Shown piece after piece: positions 1 through 5,780 of a stretch of DNA of 16,353 bases (its first letter is position 1; the number at the start of each line of letters is the position of its first letter). Source of the DNA: Cyanobium sp. NIES-981 (GTDB lineage: Bacteria; Cyanobacteriota; Cyanobacteriia; PCC-6307; Cyanobiaceae). The DNA lies in contig CAMDSS010000014.1 in the NCBI GenBank assembly GCA_945907085.1, positions 1 through 16,353 on the forward strand, in the 5' to 3' direction. The position numbers and the translations under genes are program-made. The notes beneath the pieces are model-generated. The model was not told where the DNA came from, did not search any database, and saw only the letters and a list, made by a program, of their open reading frames with translations.

Positions 1-149
1 CCCCGAGTCAGGCACTGGCCACGGGCCTGGGGCGCCATGTGTACGAAATGGCTCGACTTGCCGTGGGCGGGCTTGAGCCCAACGAACTGGCGGGCTTCCA
101 GCAACGCAGCTGCGATCTGATGGGTCAGCTGATGGATCGGGGGCTCTGA
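1..149 (+). CDS. htpG: HtpG (Hsp90-type chaperone), C-terminal end, partial
   Basis: The window opens inside a reading frame that runs to a TGA at 147-149 and supplies 48 codons from position 3. The visible residues include HVYEMARLAVGGLEP followed by a helical, Arg/Gln-rich tail. This resembles the C-terminal dimerisation end of bacterial HtpG, where a helix with an 'LarlavGGLep' pattern precedes the terminus. HtpG is an ATP-dependent cytosolic chaperone; its ATPase and middle domains would lie upstream of the window. The identification rests on this short tail and on my recollection that htpG neighbours rpmB in picocyanobacteria. The frame and stop are certain; the name is likely but not proven. 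Confidence 0.7.
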   Translation, partial: PSQALATGLGRHVYEMARLAVGGLEPNELAGFQQRSCDLMGQLMDRGL

Positions 150-210
150 GCGTCCAAGTTTCAGTTTCCAGCCCCGGGCACGAGCTTGCCCAAACCTCCT
201 GCCCCGGTGA

Positions 211-232
211 GGGTCTGACCCTTTGGTAAGAT
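211..232 (+). promoter_or_regulatory. Probable rpmB promoter: extended -10 with an adjoining dyad
   Basis: TGG-TAAGAT at 224-232 fits an extended -10 element (TGnTAnnnT), about 67 bases before the rpmB start. Immediately upstream, 211-221 is a perfect odd dyad, GGGTC-T-GACCC, where a -35 box or an operator would sit. There is no clear TTGACA-like -35, which is compatible with an extended -10 promoter. Ribosome binding for rpmB is supported by AAGG at 286-289, nine bases before the ATG. Confidence 0.4.
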
Positions 233-298
233 CTTCCTCTGGGCTTAGCCCTAAGTCACTTGGGTTCCAGCCCAAATTCATCGAAAAGGTTGATTGTC

Positions 299-535
299 AT
301 GTCACGGGTTTGTCAGCTCACCGGCAAGCGCGCCAACAACGGCATGGCTGTTAGCCACTCCCACGTGCGCACCAAGAAACTCCAGCAGGTGAACCTGCAG
401 GAGCGTCGCCTCTGGTGGGCCGAAGGCAAGCGTTTCATCAAAATCCGTGTCTCCACCAAGGCCCTCAAGACCATCTTGAAAAAGGGTTTGGGTGCCTATG
501 CCAAGGAATTGGGCATCAACCTCGCCAAGATCTGA
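299..535 (+). CDS. rpmB: 50S ribosomal protein L28
   Basis: A 78-aa basic protein that matches bacterial/plastid L28 throughout. It opens with the family signature SRVCQLTGKRANNGMAVSHS, continues with a conserved TKK...NLQ block, and ends with the FIKIRVSTKALKTI segment. L28 is a structural protein of the large ribosomal subunit. The ATG at 299 is chosen because the family starts at this Met-Ser-Arg; the frame stays open upstream to 260, but those extra residues are not part of L28. A Shine-Dalgarno-like AAGG lies nine bases upstream. The next gene begins four bases after the stop, so rpmB probably heads an operon with the peroxiredoxin. Confidence 0.97.
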   Translation: MSRVCQLTGKRANNGMAVSHSHVRTKKLQQVNLQERRLWWAEGKRFIKIRVSTKALKTILKKGLGAYAKELGINLAKI

Positions 536-539
536 TTCC

Positions 540-1148
540 ATGCGGCGTCGCGCCCTGTTCAGCTCAGCTCTTCAGGCCGTTCGCTCTTCAAGTTCGTTCC
601 TTGCCATGGGCATCGGACTCACCAGCCTGTTGGCCAAAAGCCAGCAGGCCTTTGCTTTGGGCGGCACCCTGCCTGAGCTGAATATCCCAGCACCCGATTT
701 CAACCTGGCTGGTGTCACACCTAGCAAGCCTGGGAAGATCAGCGAGGCCGTAGAGACCCAACGCCAATTGGCCGATTTTTCTGGGCAATGGTTGGTTCTT
801 TACTTTTATCCAAGGGATTTCACCGAAGGCTGCACCATCGAAGCCCGGGGGTTCCAACAGGATTTAGGCCTGTTCCACAAGGCTGGAGCTGAGGTGGTGG
901 GCGTTAGCGCCGACAGTCCCGATTCCCACGCTGAGTTCTGCGGTAGTGAAGGCCTCGCCTATCCCTTGCTCTCCGATCCTGGAGGAAGCGTGAGCAAGAG
1001 CTATGGCAGCTGGATCGCCCCCTTTTCCCAGCGCCACACGTTTGTGATCGACCCCGATGGAATCCTGCGGGCCCGCTTTGTCGCGGTACGGCCCAGCGGC
1101 CATAGCCATGAGGTGTTGGACACCTTGAAGAGCCTCCAGGCCGCATAA
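540..1148 (+). CDS. Peroxiredoxin Q/Bcp-type thiol peroxidase with an N-terminal export signal
   Basis: A 202-aa AhpC/TSA-fold protein that reduces H2O2 and organic hydroperoxides through a reactive thiol. The peroxidatic motif is FYPRDFTEGCT, with Cys98; the conserved Arg is near 165. The usual PrxQ resolving cysteine five residues later is replaced by Arg103. A second cysteine, Cys134 (EFCGSEGL), lies 36 residues downstream, matching the PrxQ subtype whose resolving Cys sits in helix 3. Residues 1-39 look like a signal peptide: an Arg-rich start, a hydrophobic stretch around 20-32, and AFA before the mature part. This suggests periplasmic or thylakoid-lumen location. The ATG at 540 is four bases after rpmB; an upstream GTG/ATG would overlap rpmB and break the signal. 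Co-transcription with rpmB is likely. Confidence 0.92.
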   Translation: MRRRALFSSALQAVRSSSSFLAMGIGLTSLLAKSQQAFALGGTLPELNIPAPDFNLAGVTPSKPGKISEAVETQRQLADFSGQWLVLYFYPRDFTEGCTIEARGFQQDLGLFHKAGAEVVGVSADSPDSHAEFCGSEGLAYPLLSDPGGSVSKSYGSWIAPFSQRHTFVIDPDGILRARFVAVRPSGHSHEVLDTLKSLQAA

Positions 1149-1172
1149 GCTGAAAAACCCTGGTTGCCATTG

Positions 1173-2051
1173 ATGCCGAGCCGCCGCTCCCTGCTCAAAA
1201 CCATCCCCCTGGCCCTGGTTGCAGGCTTGATTACCGGCAGCGCCGCCGGCTGGATACCGAAGGTCCAAGCCAACCCAAACGCGCAGTCCAAAACAGCGGC
1301 CCACATCCTGGTGACGGCAGATACGGGTAGCGGCAACGCGGAGCAGTTTGCCAATGGCAAACAAATGGCCGCCATTCACCGGCAGCGGCCGGTGGATTTT
1401 GTGATTCTTGGTGGCGACAACATCTACCCCGATGGCAATCTGGCCGAGGTGGAGGCCAAGTTCACTAAGCCCTATGCCGCGCTCCTGCAGGCGGGTGTGC
1501 CGTTTCATGCGGTACTCGGCAACCACGACATCCGAACAGGCAACGGCGAACCGCAAGTTGCCTACAAGCCCTTTGGCATGAAGGGTCGCTGGTACACGAT
1601 CCGCCAGGGTCCCGTCGAATTTTTCATGGTGGATACCAACATGAATGCCCCCTGGCAATTTCAGATGCCCTGGCTGAAAAAGGCCTTGGCCAGCAGCTCG
1701 GCCCCCTGGAAAGTGGTGGTGGGACACCATCCCATCTATTCAGCTGGCCTGTATGGCGACGATCCCAACGCTATTGCCCGTCTAACCCCCGTGTTTGCCA
1801 AATATGGGGTGCAGCTTTACATCAATGGCCACGAGCACAGCTATGAGCGCACCCAATCCATCAATGGCACCACCTATTTGATTACCGGCGGCGGTGGGGC
1901 TTACCTTCGCCCCATCCTGGCCAACGGCCGCAGCGTCAAGGTGTCGAGCAGCTACAGCTTTGTCGAGTTGAGCGCCACCGACAAAACCCTGCGCATCGAC
2001 GCTTGGACCAACAAGGGCCAATCCCTGGATCAGGCAGTTTTGACCCGCTGA
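1173..2051 (+). CDS. Tat-exported metallophosphoesterase, purple acid phosphatase-like
   Basis: A 292-aa calcineurin-like phosphoesterase. All metal-binding motifs are visible: Asp50 (TADTG), Gly-Asp82-Asn-Ile-Tyr85, Gly-Asn117-His118-Asp, Gly-His185-His186 and Gly-His220-Glu-His222-SYER. The Asp/Tyr and GHEH spacing is that of purple acid phosphatases, which hydrolyse phosphate monoesters with a two-metal centre. The N-terminus has SRRSLLK at 3-9, a textbook twin-arginine motif, then a hydrophobic stretch to about residue 27, so the folded enzyme is probably exported by Tat and could scavenge phosphate outside the cytoplasm. ATG 1173 is preferred because it puts the Tat motif at the N-terminus; a TTG at 1164 would add three residues. 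It lies 24 bases after the peroxiredoxin. The true substrate is unknown. Confidence 0.9.
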   Translation: MPSRRSLLKTIPLALVAGLITGSAAGWIPKVQANPNAQSKTAAHILVTADTGSGNAEQFANGKQMAAIHRQRPVDFVILGGDNIYPDGNLAEVEAKFTKPYAALLQAGVPFHAVLGNHDIRTGNGEPQVAYKPFGMKGRWYTIRQGPVEFFMVDTNMNAPWQFQMPWLKKALASSSAPWKVVVGHHPIYSAGLYGDDPNAIARLTPVFAKYGVQLYINGHEHSYERTQSINGTTYLITGGGGAYLRPILANGRSVKVSSSYSFVELSATDKTLRIDAWTNKGQSLDQAVLTR

Positions 2052-2076
2052 TAACGCGGCACCTGGGCCCATCCCA

Positions 2077-3123
2077 TCAGAGCCCTTCAAACATGCTTTG
2101 GTGCCCTTGGGCCTGGCCATGCATGGCCTGGATTAGGCCCGCGGCAGGGGGCTGGTCCAAACACGATCTCCAGCTTGCGAGAAGGGTTTCGGCCACCACC
2201 GGAGTATCCAAGTTCTGGCAGGGGCAGCCGATTGCCTTGGCCGCGGCGGCAACCTTGGGGTCATAGCTCAAGGCCACCGTGGGGCTGCCTGAGAGGGCGG
2301 CCAAAATCAAGCCGTGGAGCCGCATGGCCAGGACCAAGCCAGCGGAGGCGAACACAGCCATGGCTTCGCGGGGATGGGCTGGCACCACCTCCCGACTTCT
2401 GTACTCGAGTTCCGGACTGAGGAGTCCGTCGCTGCGCAATTGCCCCAGCAAGCCCCGATCCTGTTCCCCATGGAAGGCCAACCAGATCACCTGCCGGTTT
2501 TCCTGCACCGCAAGGGATGACAGGGCTTCTAGGTAGGGCATCCACGACCGGGCATCCAGGTGATGGGTGGGCCTGAAACACACCACGAGGGGGCCTTGCA
2601 TGCCGCGCCATTGCTGGGGTGCCAGGGCCCAAACGGGATCGGGAGCCACCAAACCCGCCACGCCCCATTTGGCGGCAAGGGAAGCGGAAGCCTGATCCCG
2701 CCAACTGATGGCAGTGGCGAAGGGCAACAGGGCGCGCACCAGCAGCCGACTGCGTCTGCGGCGTAAGGGGCCCAGTCCCTGGCCCCACAGCAGCACCTGC
2801 TTGCCCTGGAGCTTGGCGGCCGTGATCAGCGCCCCGTAATAGAGGAGGCTGCGGAAGCTGGTGGCGTCCTGGAGGAGGCTGCCGCCTCCCAACACCAGGG
2901 CATCGACGCCCTTCAAGGCAGCCAAGACCCGACGGAGCGAGCGCCTGGGCACCGTGGAAACGCCAAAGCGTTCGCGTACCTGGCGTTCGTCGTAGGCCGT
3001 CACGGTGGGAATCACCCCAGCGGGCAACTGGGCCAAGGCCACCTGTAAGAGGGCGTCATCGCCGAGATTGTGCTCCCCGTAATAACCACAGAGCAACACG
3101 CGCTTGGCGATTGGCTGGGGCAA
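2077..3123 (-). CDS. csaB: CsaB-type polysaccharide pyruvyl transferase
   Basis: A 348-aa protein of the polysaccharide pyruvyl transferase family, which moves pyruvate from phosphoenolpyruvate onto sugars of cell-wall or surface polymers as a ketal. Visible hallmarks are GYYGEHNLGDDALL at residues 13-26, VLGGGSLLQD at 77-86, WGQGLGPL around 113-120 and the late AMRLHG block at 266-271 followed by SYDPKV. No membrane segments are evident, consistent with a cytoplasmic enzyme. The first available start is a TTG ending at 3123, directly after an in-frame TGA; a GTG at 3097-3099 starting just before LLCGYYG is an alternative and also fits the family. It is convergent with the phosphatase and lies 43 bases after the small minus-strand gene. 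In cyanobacteria the product is usually linked to S-layer or cell-wall polymer attachment; the target here is unknown. Confidence 0.9.
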   Translation of the reverse strand: MPQPIAKRVLLCGYYGEHNLGDDALLQVALAQLPAGVIPTVTAYDERQVRERFGVSTVPRRSLRRVLAALKGVDALVLGGGSLLQDATSFRSLLYYGALITAAKLQGKQVLLWGQGLGPLRRRRSRLLVRALLPFATAISWRDQASASLAAKWGVAGLVAPDPVWALAPQQWRGMQGPLVVCFRPTHHLDARSWMPYLEALSSLAVQENRQVIWLAFHGEQDRGLLGQLRSDGLLSPELEYRSREVVPAHPREAMAVFASAGLVLAMRLHGLILAALSGSPTVALSYDPKVAAAAKAIGCPCQNLDTPVVAETLLASWRSCLDQPPAAGLIQAMHGQAQGHQSMFEGL

Positions 3124-3166
3124 GGCAAGTCAATAACGCGTGCTTCAAAGCATCGCATTGCTGCGA

Positions 3167-3361
3167 TCACCGGGTCGCGGGATGCCTGAAGCGCACCCGG
3201 TAGGTGGTATGGGCTGGGCCAAGATGCTGAATCAGGGCATCACGGGCTTCTTCGTGGAGCTCTTCCAGATTGCTGGCCACAATCCGAAGCTTCCGCTCAA
3301 CCGCCTTGGCCTCAATTCCCTGGGGATGGCAGGGGGCCACATCAAAAACTATCTCGCGCAT
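3167..3361 (-). CDS. Small HicB-like (orphan antitoxin-like) protein
   Basis: A 64-aa protein starting MREIVFDV with a central SNLEELHEEARDALIQHL helix and an RVRFRH strand. This order (beta strand, 'aeA' strand, 'aetLeELreevreAv.cHf' helix, basic final strand) resembles the small one-domain HicB-like proteins of cyanobacteria, which often sit beside a HicA-type mRNA-interferase gene and are sometimes misannotated as 2-oxoisovalerate dehydrogenase. The Gly-Gly-Tyr/Phe element typical of that family is changed to QGIEAKAV here, and no HicA partner is nearby. It ends 43 bases before csaB and may share its transcript. Plus-strand frames over the same bases have no recognisable content. The gene call is likely; the family assignment is from memory and less certain. 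Confidence 0.6.
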   Translation of the reverse strand: MREIVFDVAPCHPQGIEAKAVERKLRIVASNLEELHEEARDALIQHLGPAHTTYRVRFRHPATR

Positions 3362-3426
3362 ATCTGGGTGACAGCGTCTTCAGCTTGATCGGCTTTTGCG
3401 TCCATGAAGGGGCTGGATCCATACGG

Positions 3427-3452
3427 AGAACCGGCGCTTCAGGGGCGGTTCT
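3427..3452. repeat. Inverted repeat in a divergent intergenic region
   Basis: AGAACCG at 3427-3433 and its exact reverse complement CGGTTCT at 3446-3452 are separated by 12 bases. The pair lies between the divergent HicB-like gene and the DUF2499 gene. It could be an operator dyad (half-site centres 19 bases apart, near two helical turns) or a hairpin in the DUF2499 leader. Seven-base arms may also occur by chance. Confidence 0.3.
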
Positions 3453-3492
3453 GCCATCTCCCTACCATTGCAATTCCATTGGGCCCTCGCCA

Positions 3493-3795
3493 TTGCACGC
3501 CCTTTCGCTGCCGACCTGGTGGATCCATGTGGCCTCAGTGCTGGAGTGGGCGGCGGCCATGCTGGCCGTCCAGCGCTTCGGCCAATGGCGGCGTGAACCA
3601 GCCTGGCGATGGCTTGCCCTAGCCATGGTGCCTGCCCTAGGCAGTGCCATGGCCGCCTGCACCTGGCATTTGTTCGACAACAGTGCCGATCTTCAGGGTC
3701 TCGTGGTGTTTCAGGCCGGCCTCACTGGCCTGGGCAATGCCGCCTTGGCTCTGGCCACCTGGAACCTCTTGCGCCTCCAGCGGGGTCTTTCGTGA
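3493..3795 (+). CDS. DUF2499 (Ycf49-like) membrane protein
   Basis: A 100-aa integral membrane protein of a family found in cyanobacteria and plastid-bearing eukaryotes. It opens LHALSLPTWWIHVASVLEW, which matches the conserved family start, and has ACTWHLFDNS at about 55-64. Three hydrophobic helices are visible at roughly 9-27, 39-60 and 67-92. The start is taken as TTG 3493 because homologues begin at this position (M/L-HALSLPTWW); the frame stays open upstream to 3385, but those residues look unrelated and contain no ATG. It is followed 24 bases later by the DUF3593 gene and then psaK. The function is not established; the company of psaK and the family's phylogenetic range suggest a thylakoid role. 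Confidence 0.82.
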   Translation: MHALSLPTWWIHVASVLEWAAAMLAVQRFGQWRREPAWRWLALAMVPALGSAMAACTWHLFDNSADLQGLVVFQAGLTGLGNAALALATWNLLRLQRGLS

Positions 3796-3819
3796 GCGTT
3801 CTCCCGTGAGAGGTTTCTG

Positions 3820-4137
3820 GTGAGTGGCCTGTTGGGTTGGTTGGCGGGGGTGGATCCCAGTCCCCTGTTTGTGTTGTCGTTACTGCCCTATCTGGCTTTT
3901 CTCTGGTGGGCCAGGCAGGTGAAGGCCTTTCCTCGGCTAGCCCTGCGGGGCTTTGAACTCACCCTGCTGTTTGTGGCCGTCACGATCGTGGCTGCGGTCG
4001 TTGCCCAGCTTCAGTTCGGCAAACAACTGGCCGATGTGGATCCCCTCCATGGCGGAGCTGAATCGTTCCTGACCCTCTCCAACCTTTTTGTGGTGCTGGG
4101 CTTTTCTGCCATGGCAGGCAAGCAAAACAACCAATGA
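3820..4137 (+). CDS. DUF3593 membrane protein
   Basis: A 105-aa membrane protein belonging to DUF3593, a family restricted mainly to cyanobacteria and plants. The conserved features are DPSPLFVLSLLPYLAFL at 12-28, a central ALRGFELTLLFVAVTI segment, and VDPLHGGAESFLTLSNLFVVLGF at 73-95. Three hydrophobic segments are visible (about 14-31, 46-64, 83-99). It starts with GTG at 3820, placed so that the family's N-terminal GLLGW...DPSPLF region is complete. It lies 24 bases downstream of the DUF2499 gene, with which it commonly pairs in cyanobacteria, and 67 bases before psaK. No enzymatic motif is apparent; function unknown. Confidence 0.82.
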   Translation: MSGLLGWLAGVDPSPLFVLSLLPYLAFLWWARQVKAFPRLALRGFELTLLFVAVTIVAAVVAQLQFGKQLADVDPLHGGAESFLTLSNLFVVLGFSAMAGKQNNQ

Positions 4138-4204
4138 ACAAGTCTTACGGGGAGAAGCCAGATCCCCAAAGGCCCCGGAGAATGGATCGTCAGGTTTCTG
4201 CTCC

Positions 4205-4462
4205 ATGATCGCTCCGCTTTTGGCCTTGGCCCCTGCTTCCATTGCCTGGTCACCGAAGGTGGCCCTGGTGATGATTGTCTGCAACGTGATCGCTATTGCC
4301 ATCGGCAAGGCCACCATTAAGCATCAAAACGTGGGACTGAAACTGCCCAGCAGCGCCATGTTTGGCGGCATGAGCCACGGCGCCATGTTGGGCAGCCTCA
4401 GCCTCGGCCACATGATCGGCATGGGCGCCATCTTGGGCCTGGCAACCCGGGGCGTGGTCTGA
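4205..4462 (+). CDS. psaK: Photosystem I reaction centre subunit PsaK (PSI-K)
   Basis: An 85-aa protein with two transmembrane helices, at about 17-35 (WSPKVALVMIVCNVIAIAIGK) and 63-82 (GHMIGMGAILGLA), joined by a polar loop. This is the layout and length of PsaK, a peripheral thylakoid subunit of photosystem I that binds chlorophyll and sits at the antenna-facing edge of the complex. The ATG at 4205 gives the normal length and a short hydrophobic N-terminal segment before the conserved WSP; the frame is open upstream, but that part overlaps DUF3593 and is unlike PsaK. A separate promoter within the 67-base gap is possible but I cannot identify one. It is convergent with the flavoenzyme gene. 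Confidence 0.92.
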   Translation: MIAPLLALAPASIAWSPKVALVMIVCNVIAIAIGKATIKHQNVGLKLPSSAMFGGMSHGAMLGSLSLGHMIGMGAILGLATRGVV

Positions 4463-4473
4463 GTTCAAGCCGT

Positions 4474-4489
4474 CTAACCTCAGGGTTAG
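4474..4489. terminator. Weak bidirectional hairpin between convergent genes
   Basis: CTAACC at 4474-4479 and GGTTAG at 4484-4489 can form a six-pair stem with a four-base loop. It sits between the psaK stop and the flavoenzyme stop (TAA complement at 4486-4488). There is no T-tract on either side, so this is only a weak terminator candidate. Confidence 0.25.
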
Positions 4490-5706
4490 GAACGGGTCCA
4501 CAGATAGGGCAAGGCTTTGAGCCCATAGCGCTCAAAGCGATAGTCAAAGAGAAGGGCGGAGAGATCCTCTGCCCTTTTTGTTTGCAATCCATTCAGCAGC
4601 CTTTCCAGCCGTTGATCGGCCTTGGCATTGGCTAAGCCCAACCAGGTGCGGCGGGCCAAGCGGCCACTCAAGCTCCATCGCCAGCCCAGGGCCTGGCGCA
4701 ATTGGCGCGGGTAGGCCGCGAGGATGGGATCCGCTTGGCTGGGGCGCTGCAGGGCTTCCTGCAAGAGGGGGGCTAGTACCCGGCTACTGGTGAGGGCATG
4801 GCGGATGCCTTCCCCGCCAAGGAGGTTGGCGGTGCTGACCACATCACCGAGGCCAAGGAGCCGCCCTTTCTGTTGGGGCTCCCGGCGGCGAACACTGCTG
4901 CGGATGCGCCCGCCGTGGCGATCAAGTACCAGGGCGGTCTGGAGATCGGACGCCTTCAACACCTTGGCTAATTCCGCCGTCAAAGGAGGTTGGGATCGGC
5001 TGGGATCGATCAACCGGCAAACGCCCACCTTGAGTTGGTTTTTGGCCATGGGGAAAATCCAGCCGTAGCCCTGCTGCACCCAGGAACTGCCCAGAAAAAA
5101 GGTGAGTCGATCCCCCCATCTCGAGGCCTGACCATCAGGCAGCTGCAGCAGCCACTCCACCCCCACCCCTGTGACCAGGGGATCCTGGCGCGAAGCTCCC
5201 TCAGCGAGTAGGGCCCGCCCTTCCCCCGAAGCATCCACCACCCAGTCGCTGGTGATCGTGCGCTGTTGACCATCGCTGTCCTTCAGGATCGTGGCCATTT
5301 TTGAGCCGGTCAAGGGGCTGGTCACGCTGGTTTGGGGGCCGCAGTCCACTGCCCGCCAACCCAACTGCAGTTCAGCCCCCTAGCCCTGGGCTTGGCTCGC
5401 TAGCCACTGGCGCAACGCACCAAAATCCAGCACGGCACCGATGGGTTGGCCGGCCATCCAGTGGCGGGCCTGGGTGCCTTCTTCGCCCCCCAATGCCCCT
5501 GGGCCCACCAACTGCCAGCCCCGCCATCGGGCTGCCACAACCTGCTCGGGCAAGCCGAAGCGATCGAGGGCCGCTAGGGGCAGAGCTGCACTGCTGAATG
5601 CCGCTTGGCCCAAGTCGATGAGCCGATCGACCAGCACCACATCCACCCCTGCCTGGGCCAGGAGCCTGGCCAATTCCCCACCGGAAGGTCCGGCCCCCAC
5701 AACCAA
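4486..5706 (-). pseudogene. ChlP/FixC-like FAD-dependent oxidoreductase interrupted by an in-frame TAG
   Basis: A flavoenzyme of the geranylgeranyl-reductase-like class, about 406 codons if read through. The N-terminal part (5383-5706) has the dinucleotide-binding fold VVGAGPSGGELARLL with the acidic residue at the end of strand 2 (VDR). The C-terminal part (4489-5379) has VVDASGEGRALL and the second FAD motif, GLGDVVSTANLLGGEGIRHAL. A single amber codon (complement of 5380-5382) separates them; both sides are in one frame and the protein reads smoothly across it (QAQG-stop-GAELQLGW), so this is a substitution, not a frameshift. The only ordinary start, TTG at 5704-5706, lies inside beta-strand 1. 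Related enzymes reduce isoprenoid chains, and dxs lies directly upstream. It may be a decayed gene, a readthrough gene or a sequencing error. Confidence 0.75.
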
Positions 5707-5780
5707 TACCTGGCAGTCGGATTTGAGGGCGTTTGGCGAGGGGGCTCGGGAGGCGTCTGGCGGGGGTGAAACCAGGGTTG

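Noticed and set aside
176..191. Hairpin GGGCA-CGAGCT-TGCCC after the htpG stop as a terminator
   Set aside because: The stem is only five pairs and no T-tract follows, so it is not a credible intrinsic terminator.
864..1730. Antisense frame of 288 codons spanning the peroxiredoxin and phosphatase genes
   Set aside because: It crosses two clearly identified genes and has no known motif; its openness reflects base composition.
2064..2071. Palindrome TGGGCCCA between the convergent phosphatase and csaB genes
   Set aside because: It has no loop for a hairpin and no T-tract; short GC palindromes are frequent here.
3140..3388. Plus-strand 82-codon frame overlapping the HicB-like gene
   Set aside because: Its product has no recognisable feature, whereas the minus-strand frame has family-like motif order and an ATG start.
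4149..4167. Inverted repeat GGGGA/TCCCC upstream of psaK
   Set aside because: Five-base GC arms with a nine-base loop are common by chance in this DNA and no promoter or terminator signal adjoins them.
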